Below, one piece after another: positions 35,861-45,405 of a stretch of 64,000 nt of DNA. A program made the translations under genes and the position numbers. The stretch comes from Prochilodus magdalenae (lineage: Eukaryota; Chordata; Actinopteri; Characiformes; Prochilodontidae), in assembly GCA_024036415.1 (NCBI GenBank), contig JAMWET010005499.1, forward strand, positions 1 through 64,000, read 5' to 3'. The notes under the pieces were generated by a model. It saw only the letters and a program-made list of their open reading frames with translations. It searched no databases and had not been told where the DNA came from. Numbering within the stretch: the first letter of the stretch is position 1; each line of letters starts with the position of its first letter.

Positions 35861-36170
35861 TCTCATGTTCTACTTGTGAAAGATATATTAGAATGATTTA
35901 CCTGGTATCAGTTTCACAGTGACTCTGTATAGAGAATTATGGGGAGTAAAGAGGCCTGGTCTAGAGCTCCCACTACTTCTGCACCCCCAATGCCTGCTGT
36001 TAGTATCCACAGTCAGTGATGTAGGTCCTCCAGAAGGCCCAGAGTAAAATTATCCTCACAAAATCAATGTAATTTAATAGGTATAATCAAATGTGTTAAG
36101 ACTTGCTTAAATATCTCTGCCTAGATAACACAGAGGCGTTGAGCATTTCAAGAATTCAATCTTTTTGCAT

Positions 36171-36225
<55 letters not shown>
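36171..36225. repeat. (GATA)n microsatellite
   Basis: About 55 bp of ATAGATAG repeats. It lies at the 3' end of the minus-strand LINE fragment (36226-36850), so it probably grew from the LINE tail. Confidence 0.95.
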
Positions 36226-36850
36226 TTTATGTAAAGTGGTATTTATGTAAAGTGGAGTGTCCAGGAGTTACAGTATAAAGTATAAGTATATACAGTATAT
36301 ATACAGTAATATATAAGTATATACAGTAAAGTGTCTGAGAGTGTCCAGGAGTACAGATGTACAGTATATACAGTAAAGTGTAATAGTGCAGAATAAATAA
36401 GCCTATGATTGAAAAGAGAATTTAGTCCTCAGCAGTCCTCTTCCCTCCTCCGGCCCCGCTGTGATGAGTTGAAGAGCCTGATGGCTCTCGGGACAAAGGA
36501 TCTCCTGAGTCTGTTTGTGGAGCAGCTCTGTGACAGCAGCCTGCCACTGAACTTGCTCCTTCTGTCCATGATGATGGTGTGCAGTGGGTGCCCATCATCA
36601 TCCATAATAGACAGCAGTTTGTGCAGTGTCCTCCTCTTCGCCACCTTCACCACCGAGTCCAGCTCCACACCAATGACTGACCCTGCTCGCCTGACTAGCT
36701 TGTCCAGTCGCATCTCGTCTCTTTTCTTAATGCTTCCTCCCCAGCACACTACAGCATAGAAGAGACAGCTGGACACCACAGTCTGCTAGAACATCTGTAG
36801 GAAGCCTCAGGAAGTACCTCAGGAAGTAGAGTTGGCTCTGCCAAACAAGG
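36226..36850 (-). pseudogene. L2-type LINE 3' end: ORF2 C-terminus and 3' UTR
   Basis: Minus-strand frame 36785-36432 reads VVSSCLFYAVVCWGGSIKK, then RLDKLVRRAGSVIGVELDS, RRTLHKLLSIMDDDGHPLH, GRLLSQSCSTNRLRRSFVPR and AIRLFNSSQRG, the conserved C-terminal tail of fish L2-type LINE ORF2. The open stretch is 117 codons, well preserved; just upstream a TAG interrupts a MF-QTVVSS segment. The following 36226-36420 holds repeated AGTATATACAGTAAAGTG units typical of the 3' UTR. The copy is 5'-truncated as usual for LINEs. One of the better kept elements here. Confidence 0.88.
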
Positions 36851-36920
36851 TTTCCAGTATGCATTATTAAAAATATATATATATAAGAATCTTTTTTTTT
36901 AAATAATGCATACTGGAAAC
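36850..36920. repeat. 24 bp inverted repeat with AT-rich loop
   Basis: GTTTCCAGTATGCATTATTA (36850 onward) is mirrored by TAATGCATACTGGAAAC ending at 36920, with about 23 of 24 arm positions paired around a TATATATA and poly-T loop. It abuts the 5' truncation point of the LINE fragment. Confidence 0.85.
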
Positions 36921-37743
36921 AAGCGTGCTGGTTTATTTAATTTGAATTTTATAGAACCATGATTGTACAAGCTTTATAGCTTTACAGGTACCCTTGGATG
37001 GACACAAAATGGTTGAATTCTTGAAATGCTATGTTATATAATGCTATATAATTATGCTATGCTATATAATTTGCTTGTTTACTTGCTTATGTTACGCCTT
37101 CAACAAATTGATGCTCTAAGTCTGCAGGTATACCCTACAAGGATCCGAAGTTAACATTATTGTTTGCATTGGTCTATCCATCCAAAAAATTTGGAACATG
37201 AGAATAATGGATATATTATATTACAGGATCTGTTTGACAGCTATCATGAAATGCATTCAAATTAAGAGGATGATAAATAGACATTAATGCTGTCTGTGCA
37301 GTACTGAGGGAAGCTAATCGGTGAGATATGCTGTTAAGATGCTGTTAATCGCAGCTTTCTCTGGATTTGGGGTGTATAACTGCTAAACAACAGGCCCAGT
37401 GAAGATTTCAGGCTCTTTCAGGTTAGGACTAAAGTCTATGGGCAGCTGAGCAATGGCCGAACCCATGGCGTCTAATACAGAACTTACGCAGGCAGATGAG
37501 CAGTCCGAGAGATGGTTTCGTTAACGATGCATTTGGGTGCCTGTGAAAGCATGACCACTTGAAGAATTCACACTCACCCGCCTAGTGATCCTGTCATACT
37601 TGCAACCCCCACTCATGGTTCTGTCACATCACGGCACCCAACTCTAAACTGCCTGCAGCCACTTTGTGGTTGGTCACAGCTAGAACTGCTATACTATGGT
37701 GGTGGTAGTGTACTGGTGTGGGGATGTTGTTGTCTGGACGAAG
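36921..37743. other. Unannotated sequence
   Basis: Includes a short ATGCTATATAAT-type tandem near 37025-37070. A GTACTGGTGTGGGGATGTTG stretch near 37710 faintly resembles the VMVWGC segment of a Tc1 transposase, but the resemblance is too short to call. Confidence 0.35.
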
Positions 37744-38254
37744 TGTTACAACCCCACATGTCTAAGGCACCGTGGGCATGAGGAACAAAAACAAAAAGAG
37801 AGCTTTAAGCGGTTTTATTAAAACCCAGCCACAAAAAAGCTGCGTCGTTATACTGACTACCATACTGGAAGAATCAAGCTGTGGACAACACCAAACGTAC
37901 AACACAAAACAGGACCATGCCAGCCTTCTCTAAAACCAAGAAACTTAGCTAAAGAAACCAAAACTACACAGGATGTGTGCCCCTCTTACCTATCTGAAAC
38001 CCCAGGTGGTACAAAACGAAAAGCAGAGGACGTATCAGTAAACACCTAAACAAAGCACTCTTAACACAAGGCATTAACACTGTCCTCTCTCTTCTGCCAT
38101 CCTAAAAGACTTCCTTTTACGTTTAGGCTCCTCTTCCCATTTACACCAGCCAGGGGAGAGAGAGAGAGAAAGAGAGAGAGAGAGATAAATAACACAAGGG
38201 AGAGACCTGGACACATCAAGCCTGAGTCACAGCTGAGACTATATTTTTAAAACA
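37744..38254 (-). mobile_element. Possible solo LTR, minus strand
   Basis: Bounded by TGTTACAACCCC at 37744 and TTTTTAAAACA at 38254, so the element has TG...CA termini. The flanking pentamers CGAAG (37739-37743) and TGAAG (38255-38259) agree at 4 of 5 positions, consistent with an aged 5 bp target duplication. On the minus strand a polyadenylation-like AATAAAA lies near the 3' end (about 37818). A GA-rich tract at 38155-38185 lies inside. The terminus pair was picked by eye and could be chance; no internal retroelement sequence is present. Confidence 0.45.
38155..38185. repeat. (GA)n microsatellite
   Basis: About 30 bp of GA dinucleotides with one AAA interruption. Confidence 0.9.
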
Positions 38255-38270
38255 TGAAGATAATAAATAA

Positions 38271-38310
38271 GTATCATTAATTTATTTATTACCTAATAAA
38301 TTAATGATAC
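38271..38310. repeat. Perfect 16 bp inverted repeat, 8 bp loop
   Basis: GTATCATTAATTTATT at 38271-38286 is exactly complementary to AATAAATTAATGATAC at 38295-38310, with the loop TATTACCT. A small AT-rich hairpin. Confidence 0.9.
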
Positions 38311-39099
38311 ATATATTAACGAAAAACATATTTTATAATAAATTAAATAATATATATCTTAACTATCTTCATTATAATCTTTCCAGCTTTGCATGGTAAC
38401 TAAGTAAGTGATGGTGAGCTGTTCCTTCTTCTCTAAAACCAACACCTAGAAAGCCTAGAAAGAATATAAACCAAACAGCATGCAATCTTTTTATTACTAA
38501 ATGAATACAGAGCAATCATACCGCTCCAGTCTGCCCTCAGGGGAAATTTAATTTAGGAACCAATGAACATCATTAAACAAATAATAGCCAGATAAGTTAT
38601 CATGTAAGTCATATAAGCTATCATATCTCACTTGCTAGATTGAGACTCATCAAATTGACTTGCCAGTCGTGGGCCATCTTTATAAATAATAAGCAATAAG
38701 CAAAAGATGAAGTATTATACAGTACATTCACATTGTAGATAATAAAATGGAAGCTAGTTAATTAGCTTTGCTTGCTATTAGCTTGCTACCAGCTATTGGG
38801 TTTCTAAGACTTAATAAGGGCATTATTACTGACACGTATAATATTGCACAGAAGGTTATGATGTGTACTACACAAATAAAGTGCACTGGAAAACGCTTAA
38901 TTCAGCATAGTTGTCATGTGTTAAGTGGACTGCTAGGTAATGAGTAGCTATTGGCTTTGCTAGGGCTATAGAATGGCATTATAGTAGACAAAAGGATAAA
39001 CTGTATAATACATAAATAAAAGTGCTATGGAAACTGCTTAATTTTAACTAGTTGTTTCAATATATAGTATTTATTATATTAATAAAGCAGAAATAACAG
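38311..39099. other. Unannotated AT-rich sequence
   Basis: No repeat family or coding frame recognised. Confidence 0.4.
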
Positions 39100-39104
39100 C
39101 TGCT

Positions 39105-39667
39105 TGTCACGCCTCCAAGTCTCCCTGGCTTCCCCGCTCTTCGGGACTTCACTTCCCAGAGGGCCACGCTCGATGACGTCATGTCTATGCGCCGAGTATT
39201 CGGACTCAGTGATACGCTCTAGGTCACCTGAGTTTTAGCCACAGCTGTTAGCAATCAGTTACTTCCTGTATTTAAGCCACACACACAAACACTCACGCTT
39301 TGCGAAGCTTTGCCAGACTTAGTTTAGCAATCCTGAGCGGTCCTTTCTCGTGTTGTCTCATTCTGGTTTCCGACTCCCTTCGTTCCTCTACTACTCTTTC
39401 GCTTTATCCCTTTTGCTCGTGCTCTGACTCTACGGTTTGTATCTCTGCTTTCTCTCTTTGGTTTTCCCCTTCGGTCTTCCCCTGTAAACCTGTTTGCCCT
39501 CGCTGCTTGTTCTACCTGGTTCTGACCTCCGCCTGTCTCTGACTCCGATTTAGCTTCTCCCTTTGTTATGCTGTTTACTGGTGCTTGCTGAGCTTGCCTG
39601 TTTGTGAATAAACCCTTCCTGTTTTTTTAATTTTGCGAATGTCGGCTTCGAAGTCTTTTGTCTAACA
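39105..39667 (+). mobile_element. Solo LTR, Ty3/gypsy type
   Basis: A 563 bp element starting TGTCACGCCTCC and ending TTTTGTCTAACA, with TG...CA termini and an exact 5 bp target duplication CTGCT on both sides (39100-39104 and 39668-39672). It contains a TATA-like GTATTTAAGCC near 39268 and a GAATAAACCC polyadenylation-like signal near 39606, in the order expected for U3, R and U5. There is no primer-binding site, polypurine tract or gag-pol nearby, so it is a solo LTR left by recombination between two LTRs. The intact ends and target site suggest it is fairly young. Ty3/gypsy assignment is inferred from length, termini and composition. Confidence 0.88.
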
Positions 39668-40487
39668 CTGCTTAAATCACAGATATTGGTCCAATAACAG
39701 AAGTCCCACTAAATTATCATTATAATTAGTTGAAGCTCATTAAAAGAAGATAAAATTAACAGATTCAGAAATTTGAATGTACATTTGATAATAAATATTT
39801 TGTTATGAAAAGTTGTTGCTGTATATGTAGTTTATGGGGTTAAATGTTAATAGTTAAATGTTTTTACAAACTTTGGGCCTTTCTGGGCAATAGATTGAAT
39901 TTGCTGATACAGAATGTACCGAGAAACCAAACATAGAAATATGAAATTCTAATTTAATATTACCGCAACAGGAAAGCAATTTCTCTAGACTTCCAGCGCT
40001 TTAAAGCCTCAGTAAATGTGCACAGCCTTCATATTTGGACCCTCATGTACAGTACATTACTTGGCCAAGCACGATGCCCTTTGGAAGTTCATTTTTCTGA
40101 CATTTGCTGGACCTCAGAATCACTCTCCTCTCAAGGCTTTCACTGGAGAGGTAAAGAAGGCCTGCTGTTTCATAACTGTCTACTGACAGCGGTCACAGCT
40201 ATAATTCCATGCATTATCTGGTGGGTGAAAATAAAGAGGCCAAGGACAGAACTGTAATTCAAAAGGAACAAAGCAGCATTGAAATATATGAAATTAGGGA
40301 ATGCTGTTGGCCCCCTCGATATGGGGATGAATGCGAGGCATTGTGGCATGCGAGTCGTGCTTACATACTCAAGCTGAAACTTTAATGCAATAAAAGCCGG
40401 CCCAGTTTAACTGACCCTCAACCCAGCAGTGATGCTCGGGAGCAGGACGTACATTCCAGTTCTAAAACAGGAGGGGGGAGGGTTTAG
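39668..40487. other. Unannotated sequence
   Basis: No repeat family or convincing coding frame recognised. Confidence 0.4.
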
Positions 40488-40860
40488 ATGCAGTTAGACA
40501 TCAAATGCCGTGTGTGTCCCGGAGTAATCAATATTCAAAGTGGGCCCGGTGAGTCTGAAGTCTGTTTGAATTCGTTCATATGGAAATGCTGGCCAAATAT
40601 GTTGCTGTGGCGACCGCTGTGGCGTCATGTAGCACAGCTGCACTTATTATCACACTTCAATGCACCTCTCTCTCTCTCACTCTCTGTCTCGCTCTGCCTC
40701 TTCCTCCATTGCCATGGCAACAAACTCCAATGTCTCTAAAAGATGAGAGCCTTTCACAAAGGTTCAAAGATTCACTCTCAAAGAAGCGGAAGCCTCGCTC
40801 CCCAATTAGTTCGGACATGGTGGCACGCGTGGATTTCTACACGCCGGGGTGTTAATAGCT
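40488..40860. promoter_or_regulatory. Candidate cis-regulatory block with two X-box-like motifs
   Basis: This non-repetitive, relatively GC-rich block contains GTTGCTGTGGCGAC at 40601-40614 and ATTGCCATGGCAAC at 40708-40721. The second is close to the palindromic RFX binding site GTTGCCATGGCAAC. The first keeps both half sites with a different spacing. RFX factors regulate ciliary and MHC II genes, but no target gene is visible here. Two motifs within 120 bp is suggestive, not proof. The region also has a CT-rich tract at 40662-40685. Confidence 0.35.
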
Positions 40861-41661
40861 TCACTTGTTCATTTGCATGTAGTAATGTGTTTTAGAACTG
40901 ACTTTTATAGACTTGAACAGTGTTGTCACATAGTCACACTAACCCACCACAGCACTCTAAAACATCATCACTAGTAGGGGAGCCATGTGTCTGGACGTCT
41001 GTAGCTGTAGGTCAAATCTATTATTATCTAAGTGCTTACCGTAAAGCCAGCTTTCCCATTGGTTAGGCATTCAGGAGATGGACAGATTGCCTCATGTTAT
41101 ATATACTGCTAACATTAATATCTATTTTAACTCTACTTTAACTCTAGACCTTCTGGAAGTCCTCCATACATCCCGAGAGCTGTTAGAAAATATCAGTTGT
41201 TAGAAATGGAGAACAGCAGCTCCATGCCAGGACATTTTTGAACTTTCTTTCTTGTACCAAACGGAGAGCCAGGAGATAAAAATGAGGAGCTGCGTTGTTT
41301 ATTTCAAGTCAATGACAGTTACGCCTCAACTCTTAAACGCCTAAAAAAAACGTATCTGGACATACAATTTTTATACAGAGGGGTGTATTCTTGGAACTAG
41401 GTATGTGTTGTTTCACCAGACGGTCAATTCTCCTGACCAATAATAGTCTAAAGTTACTTGACCATTAATCTACAGCTCTACACCCCTGACACCTTCCCAG
41501 GACTCAGATCCTGTCATAAATGCTTAAAATATTTTATTAAAAATGTGACTGTGAAACACATGTTAATGATTACTACGAGCTTTAGATAACACTTATTAGT
41601 GTAGTTTATGAGTTTCAAATATCTGGGTTTAATCTAGAAAGGGCAAAAAAATGCATAAGTG
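40861..41661. other. Unannotated sequence
   Basis: No repeat family or convincing coding frame recognised. Confidence 0.4.
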
Positions 41662-41979
41662 TTAGTTTAGCACTAGCGTACTGGTGTGAGCCACTACTGG
41701 CTGGTTAAGCTGTTGATGCTGGAGAGGCATGTCCAGGTATGGAGGCTCCTGGGTAAATGATCCACTGTCACCGAGTAATGTGTGGCTGTTACTGACGTGC
41801 CCGAGCCTTTCAGTTAGTGATGGGTAGTGGTGCTCCACTGTTCCTGGATCTATAAAAGTGCTTTCATCTCGAACTCTGTTTGCTGCATCTTCTTTTTGTT
41901 CATGCCAACCGTACACTGGCTTCAGTAATCCCATAAGGTGGAAGTGTTTTTGAGTTGCAGCTGCATTTTTTTGGTTCAC
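41662..41979 (-). CDS. Candidate 3'-terminal coding exon or gene fragment, unknown product
   Basis: A minus-strand open frame of about 105 codons ends at TAA (41662-41664). The translation has no cysteine, is rich in D, E, H, Q, T and P, and includes KPVYGWHEQKEDAANRVRDE and GDSGSFTQEPPYLDMPLQHQ. That composition differs from chance frames in this AT-rich DNA, which are full of L, S, C, F and I. There is no ATG near the open start: TGA precedes at three codons and the first Met is about 25 codons in. If real it must be spliced, with a possible AG acceptor in ATGCAG near 41953, though a good pyrimidine tract is missing. I do not recognise the protein; it could also be a retroelement or pseudogene piece. 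Confidence 0.3.
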   Translation of the reverse strand: MNQKNAAATQKHFHLMGLLKPVYGWHEQKEDAANRVRDESTFIDPGTVEHHYPSLTERLGHVSNSHTLLGDSGSFTQEPPYLDMPLQHQQLNQPVVAHTSTLVLN

Positions 41980-43092
41980 AGATTTTCATAGCACACAATT
42001 TGTATCAGCATGCTTTTCCAAGATTTGGGAATGAGTTGGTCAAGCTTCACTGGCAAAGCAGAACAGCTAGGTTTAAAAGAAGGCTGTGAAGGGCTTTAGG
42101 GTCAGATACTTCTTTGTATGCAGTGTATGCAGTTGCATTAGTTGTTGTTATTAATAGTTGATGTTTATAGGCTCTCTAATCAATCTAAATTAGTATTTAC
42201 TATGATACAGGCAGTTATTTGGTGTTGTATTTTCCTTCCTTTACAGTTTCCAATTAGGAGCTGTATGGTTTCGTCATGACACTGAAGGACTAATCGTGTT
42301 GCCCACGTGCCCTAACTCACTGCATATCAGCATGAACATGACATCAGCATGCTGGGGACAGCAAGAGGCTAGTATTTCACTGCATACGCATTAATGGTGT
42401 TTGTTAAGTGATTCATCTGCCTAATTCAGTTCCTATTGACACAATTCTTGTTATGCATGTGCGTTGATGCAGGATGTGTTCAAGGGCCACTCTGTCAAAT
42501 GAAACCAGATTGCTGCTGATTAGCAACAAGCAAACAGGGGCACTTCTGCACGTCAGCAAACCTGGCCACGCAAAGGTGCCTACTTGTTATATTCTCATGC
42601 AGAAGCGAATGGGCTAGCATAGCTTTGCGAGAGTTTAACACATACTCTAGACTGACTAAGTGAGCTGTGAAGCCACTTGCGATTTTTGCCACTTCTGTGT
42701 GGCTTCATGTTAAGTGCTGAACAACTTGCACAGAGGCTGTATGAAGATTAAAGAGGGTCATGTTGTACTGTGTATGTATTTGTGTAGTAGTCTAAACATT
42801 TCTGTCTAAGAAGAATATGGTATATATATTCTTTCTAATAATATACAGTATATTCCCAGGAATCATCTTAAACATTTCTTATTTATTTTAATGTAGCAGA
42901 AGGGTAATACACACACGTACGCTTATTATTCTTTTTATTTTCAGAATGCATCAGTCTTCCATAAGTCACTTCAGTAAGCTAATTTTGAGATATCATTTTT
43001 CTCATTTCCAGATATGTTTGACCTGTGTGTAGTTCTCCCACTTAGAAATCATAGAGGGGTCTGACATTTTCATCTTAGGTGCATGTCCACTG
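41980..43092. other. Unannotated sequence
   Basis: No repeat family or convincing coding frame recognised. A short TA-rich patch lies at 42820-42855. Confidence 0.4.
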
Positions 43093-43822
43093 TGAGAGAC
43101 ATAATCTAAAAAAAAAACTGGAAATCACAATGTATGATGTTTTAATAATTTATTTGTGTGTTGCTGCTGCAAATAAGTATTTGAACACCTGCCGATCAGC
43201 AAAAATTCTGGCCCTCAGAGACCTGTTACTCCGCCTCTAAAAAATCCACCTCCACTCCACTTATTATTCTAAATTAGAAGCACCTGTTTGAGGTCGTTAG
43301 CTGCATAAAGACACCTGTCCACCCCACACAATCAGTAAGACTCCAACTACTAACATGGCTAAGACCAAAGAGCTGTCCAAAGACACCAGTGACAAAACTG
43401 TTGACCTCCACAAGGCTGGAAAGGGCTACGGAGCAATTGCCAAGCAGCTTGGTGAAAAAAGATCAACTGTTGAAGCAATTATTAGAAAATGGAAGAAGCT
43501 AAACATGACTGTCAATCTCCCTCGGACTGGGGCTCCACACAAGATCTCACCTCGTGGCGTATCAATGATCCTAAGAAAGGTGAGGAATCAGCCCAGAACT
43601 ACACGGGAGGAGCTGGTCAATGACCTGAAGTGAGCGGGCACCACTGTTTCCAAGGTTACTGTGGGTAATACACTAAGACATCATAGTTTGGCACAGAAGG
43701 TTCACAGAAAGTCATGCATGGCACAGAAGGTTCCCCTGCTTAAATCTGCACACGTCCAGGCCTGTTTTAAGGTTGCCCATGACCATTTGGATGATCCAGA
43801 GGAGTCATGGGAGAAAGCAAAG
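43093..43822 (+). mobile_element. Tc1-like transposon, 5' half
   Basis: The left part has features of a widespread fish Tc1 subfamily: GAGAGACATAATCTAAAAAA, GCAAATAAGTATTTGAACAC and a 5' leader with AGACACCTGTCCACCCCACA before the transposase ATG at 43355. The coding region then runs in frame through the DNA-binding domain. Homology stops near 43822, where a palindromic MITE sequence begins. The catalytic half and right end are not in the window. Confidence 0.88.
43355..43822 (+). pseudogene. Tc1-like transposase, N-terminal part
   Basis: ATG at 43355 starts [20 protein letters not shown]. Next are [20 protein letters not shown] and IRKWKK (first helix-turn-helix), the hinge [16 protein letters not shown], and [19 protein letters not shown] (second helix-turn-helix). 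A single TGA stop at 43631-43633 interrupts; the same frame continues AGTTVSKVTVGNTLRHH, then VPLLKSAHVQACFKVAHDH and LDDPEESWEK. This covers the bipartite paired-like domain and the approach to the first catalytic Asp (normally WSDETK), which is lost at the breakpoint. One nonsense mutation plus truncation make it inactive. Confidence 0.9.
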
Positions 43823-44259
43823 CAGCTACAATGTGGATGGCTGAATCATTCTCAGCACTGCAGTGACAGTGACCTGGTGGTGGTGTGTTACTGTGTGTTG
43901 TGCTGATGTGAGTGGATCAGACACAGCAGTGATGCTGGAGTGTTTAAACACCGTGTCCACTCACTGTCCACTCTATTAGGCACTCCTTACCTGCTGGTCC
44001 ACCTTGCAGATGTAAAGCCAAAGACAATGCCTCATCTGCTGCTGTAGAGTAGGTCACAGGATGTTGCCCACAGGACACTGTTGACGGGACAGTTTTGACG
44101 GGTGACAGCCTCACTGCAGTGTCTGATCCACTCACACCAGCACAACATACACTAACACACCACTACTACACCAGTGTCACTGCAGTGCTGAAAAAGATCC
44201 ATCATCAACATAATACCTGATCTGTGGTGGTCCTGAGGGATCCTCATCGTTAAAGAACA
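43823..44259. mobile_element. Palindromic MITE (copy 3)
   Basis: Carries both arms: GAATCATTCTCAGCACTGCA, GAGTGGATCAGACACAGCAG and GTGTTTAAACACCGTG at the left, and TGTCTGATCCACTCACACCA, CACTAACACACCACTAC and CAGTGTCACTGCAGTGCTGA inverted at the right. The interior has TGTCCACTCTATTAGGCAC as in copy 2. The left arm starts abruptly inside the arm, directly against the Tc1 coding sequence, so the original outer terminus is missing there. Confidence 0.82.
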
Positions 44260-45085
44260 CAGCTGCAGTTAGATTTGAACAGAATTCTGTCTTTGTACTT
44301 TTGCTACACAGGTACGGTGAAATAGCGTTCATCATTCTACAGTCAGGACATTTTACACGGGCTGCATCTTATATGGAACAGAGTTTTGTCCGGTTTCAGT
44401 CTGGTCTCAGGATTTGGTCAGGCCCCAGTCGAAATGGGACTTGGAGCTGTGGGTTGGATTAGGGCAGAAGCTTGTTAGGGTGAATCAGGATTTTAAACCT
44501 TGTTAAGGTTCTAATTCGTACCAAGCTCAATTACCTGGTCACAGACAGTGTATCGGCCCTTCTGTCCGTCTCACTTTCTCTATCTCACACACTCTCACAC
44601 TCTCTTGATTCCTCCAATTGGGCCTATCGGTAAACTGTCAGGGTGGAATAGAGGTTTGAGTTATCTGAGCGTGGCTGATAAGGCAGGGAGTTGTGTTAGA
44701 CCTGCAGACCGCAACCGCTGAACTGCCTGAGTGTGTGTCTGGGTGCAGGTGTGTGCAGTTCGGTTAATCTCGCTGCCCTGCTCTATCTGACTCCAGCAGC
44801 CCTGGCCCTGTCACACTACTTACAACACACACGGAATCCTATTATTACCAATTCCTTATGAAAATGGCCCTTTTCAACACTAAGCTATTGTAGCATTGCT
44901 ATCATATACACACTGCGTAACTACACTCATCCTCCCAGTGCTTTATTTCTTTAACCCTTTGGAAAATGGTTGCACTGAATGAACAAATCCTGATGAAAGG
45001 ATCAATAGAAATGGTCCACATTCACTTTCAATACTATTCACACTATAATTTATTAAGGAAGAGAGGAATATTTATTTATATATAT
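44260..45085. other. Unannotated sequence
   Basis: No repeat family or convincing coding frame. 44440-44830 is relatively GC-rich and free of simple repeats. Confidence 0.35.
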
Positions 45086-45285
45086 TCTTTCTTTCTTTCT
45101 TTCTTTTGTTCTTTCTTTCTGTCTTTCTTTCTTTCTTTCTTTTGTTCTTTCTTTCTTTTGTTCTTTCTTTCTTTCTTTCTTTCCTGTTTTTTCCTTTTTT
45201 TCTTTCTTTCTTTCTTTCATTCCTTTCTTTCTTTCTTTCTTTCTTTTTTTTTCTTTCTTTCTTTCTTTTATTTCTTTATTTAGTC

Positions 45286-45328
<43 letters not shown>

Positions 45329-45360
45329 TTGGTCTTTCTTTCTTTCTTTCTTTCTTTTGT

Positions 45361-45396
<36 letters not shown>
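45086..45396. repeat. (TTTC)n microsatellite, 311 bp
   Basis: A long polypyrimidine tetranucleotide array on the plus strand with recurring TTTTGTTC interruptions that form a loose higher-order pattern, for example CTTTCTTTCTTTTGTTCTTT. The serine- and phenylalanine-only frames are artefacts. Long mirror-like polypyrimidine tracts can adopt triplex (H-DNA) structure in general. Confidence 0.97.
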
Positions 45397-45405
45397 ACCT
45401 ACTTA

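Noticed and set aside
37690..37730. VMVWGC-like Tc1 transposase motif
   Set aside because: Only six or seven residues match in one frame (SVLVWGC) with no supporting homology on either side.
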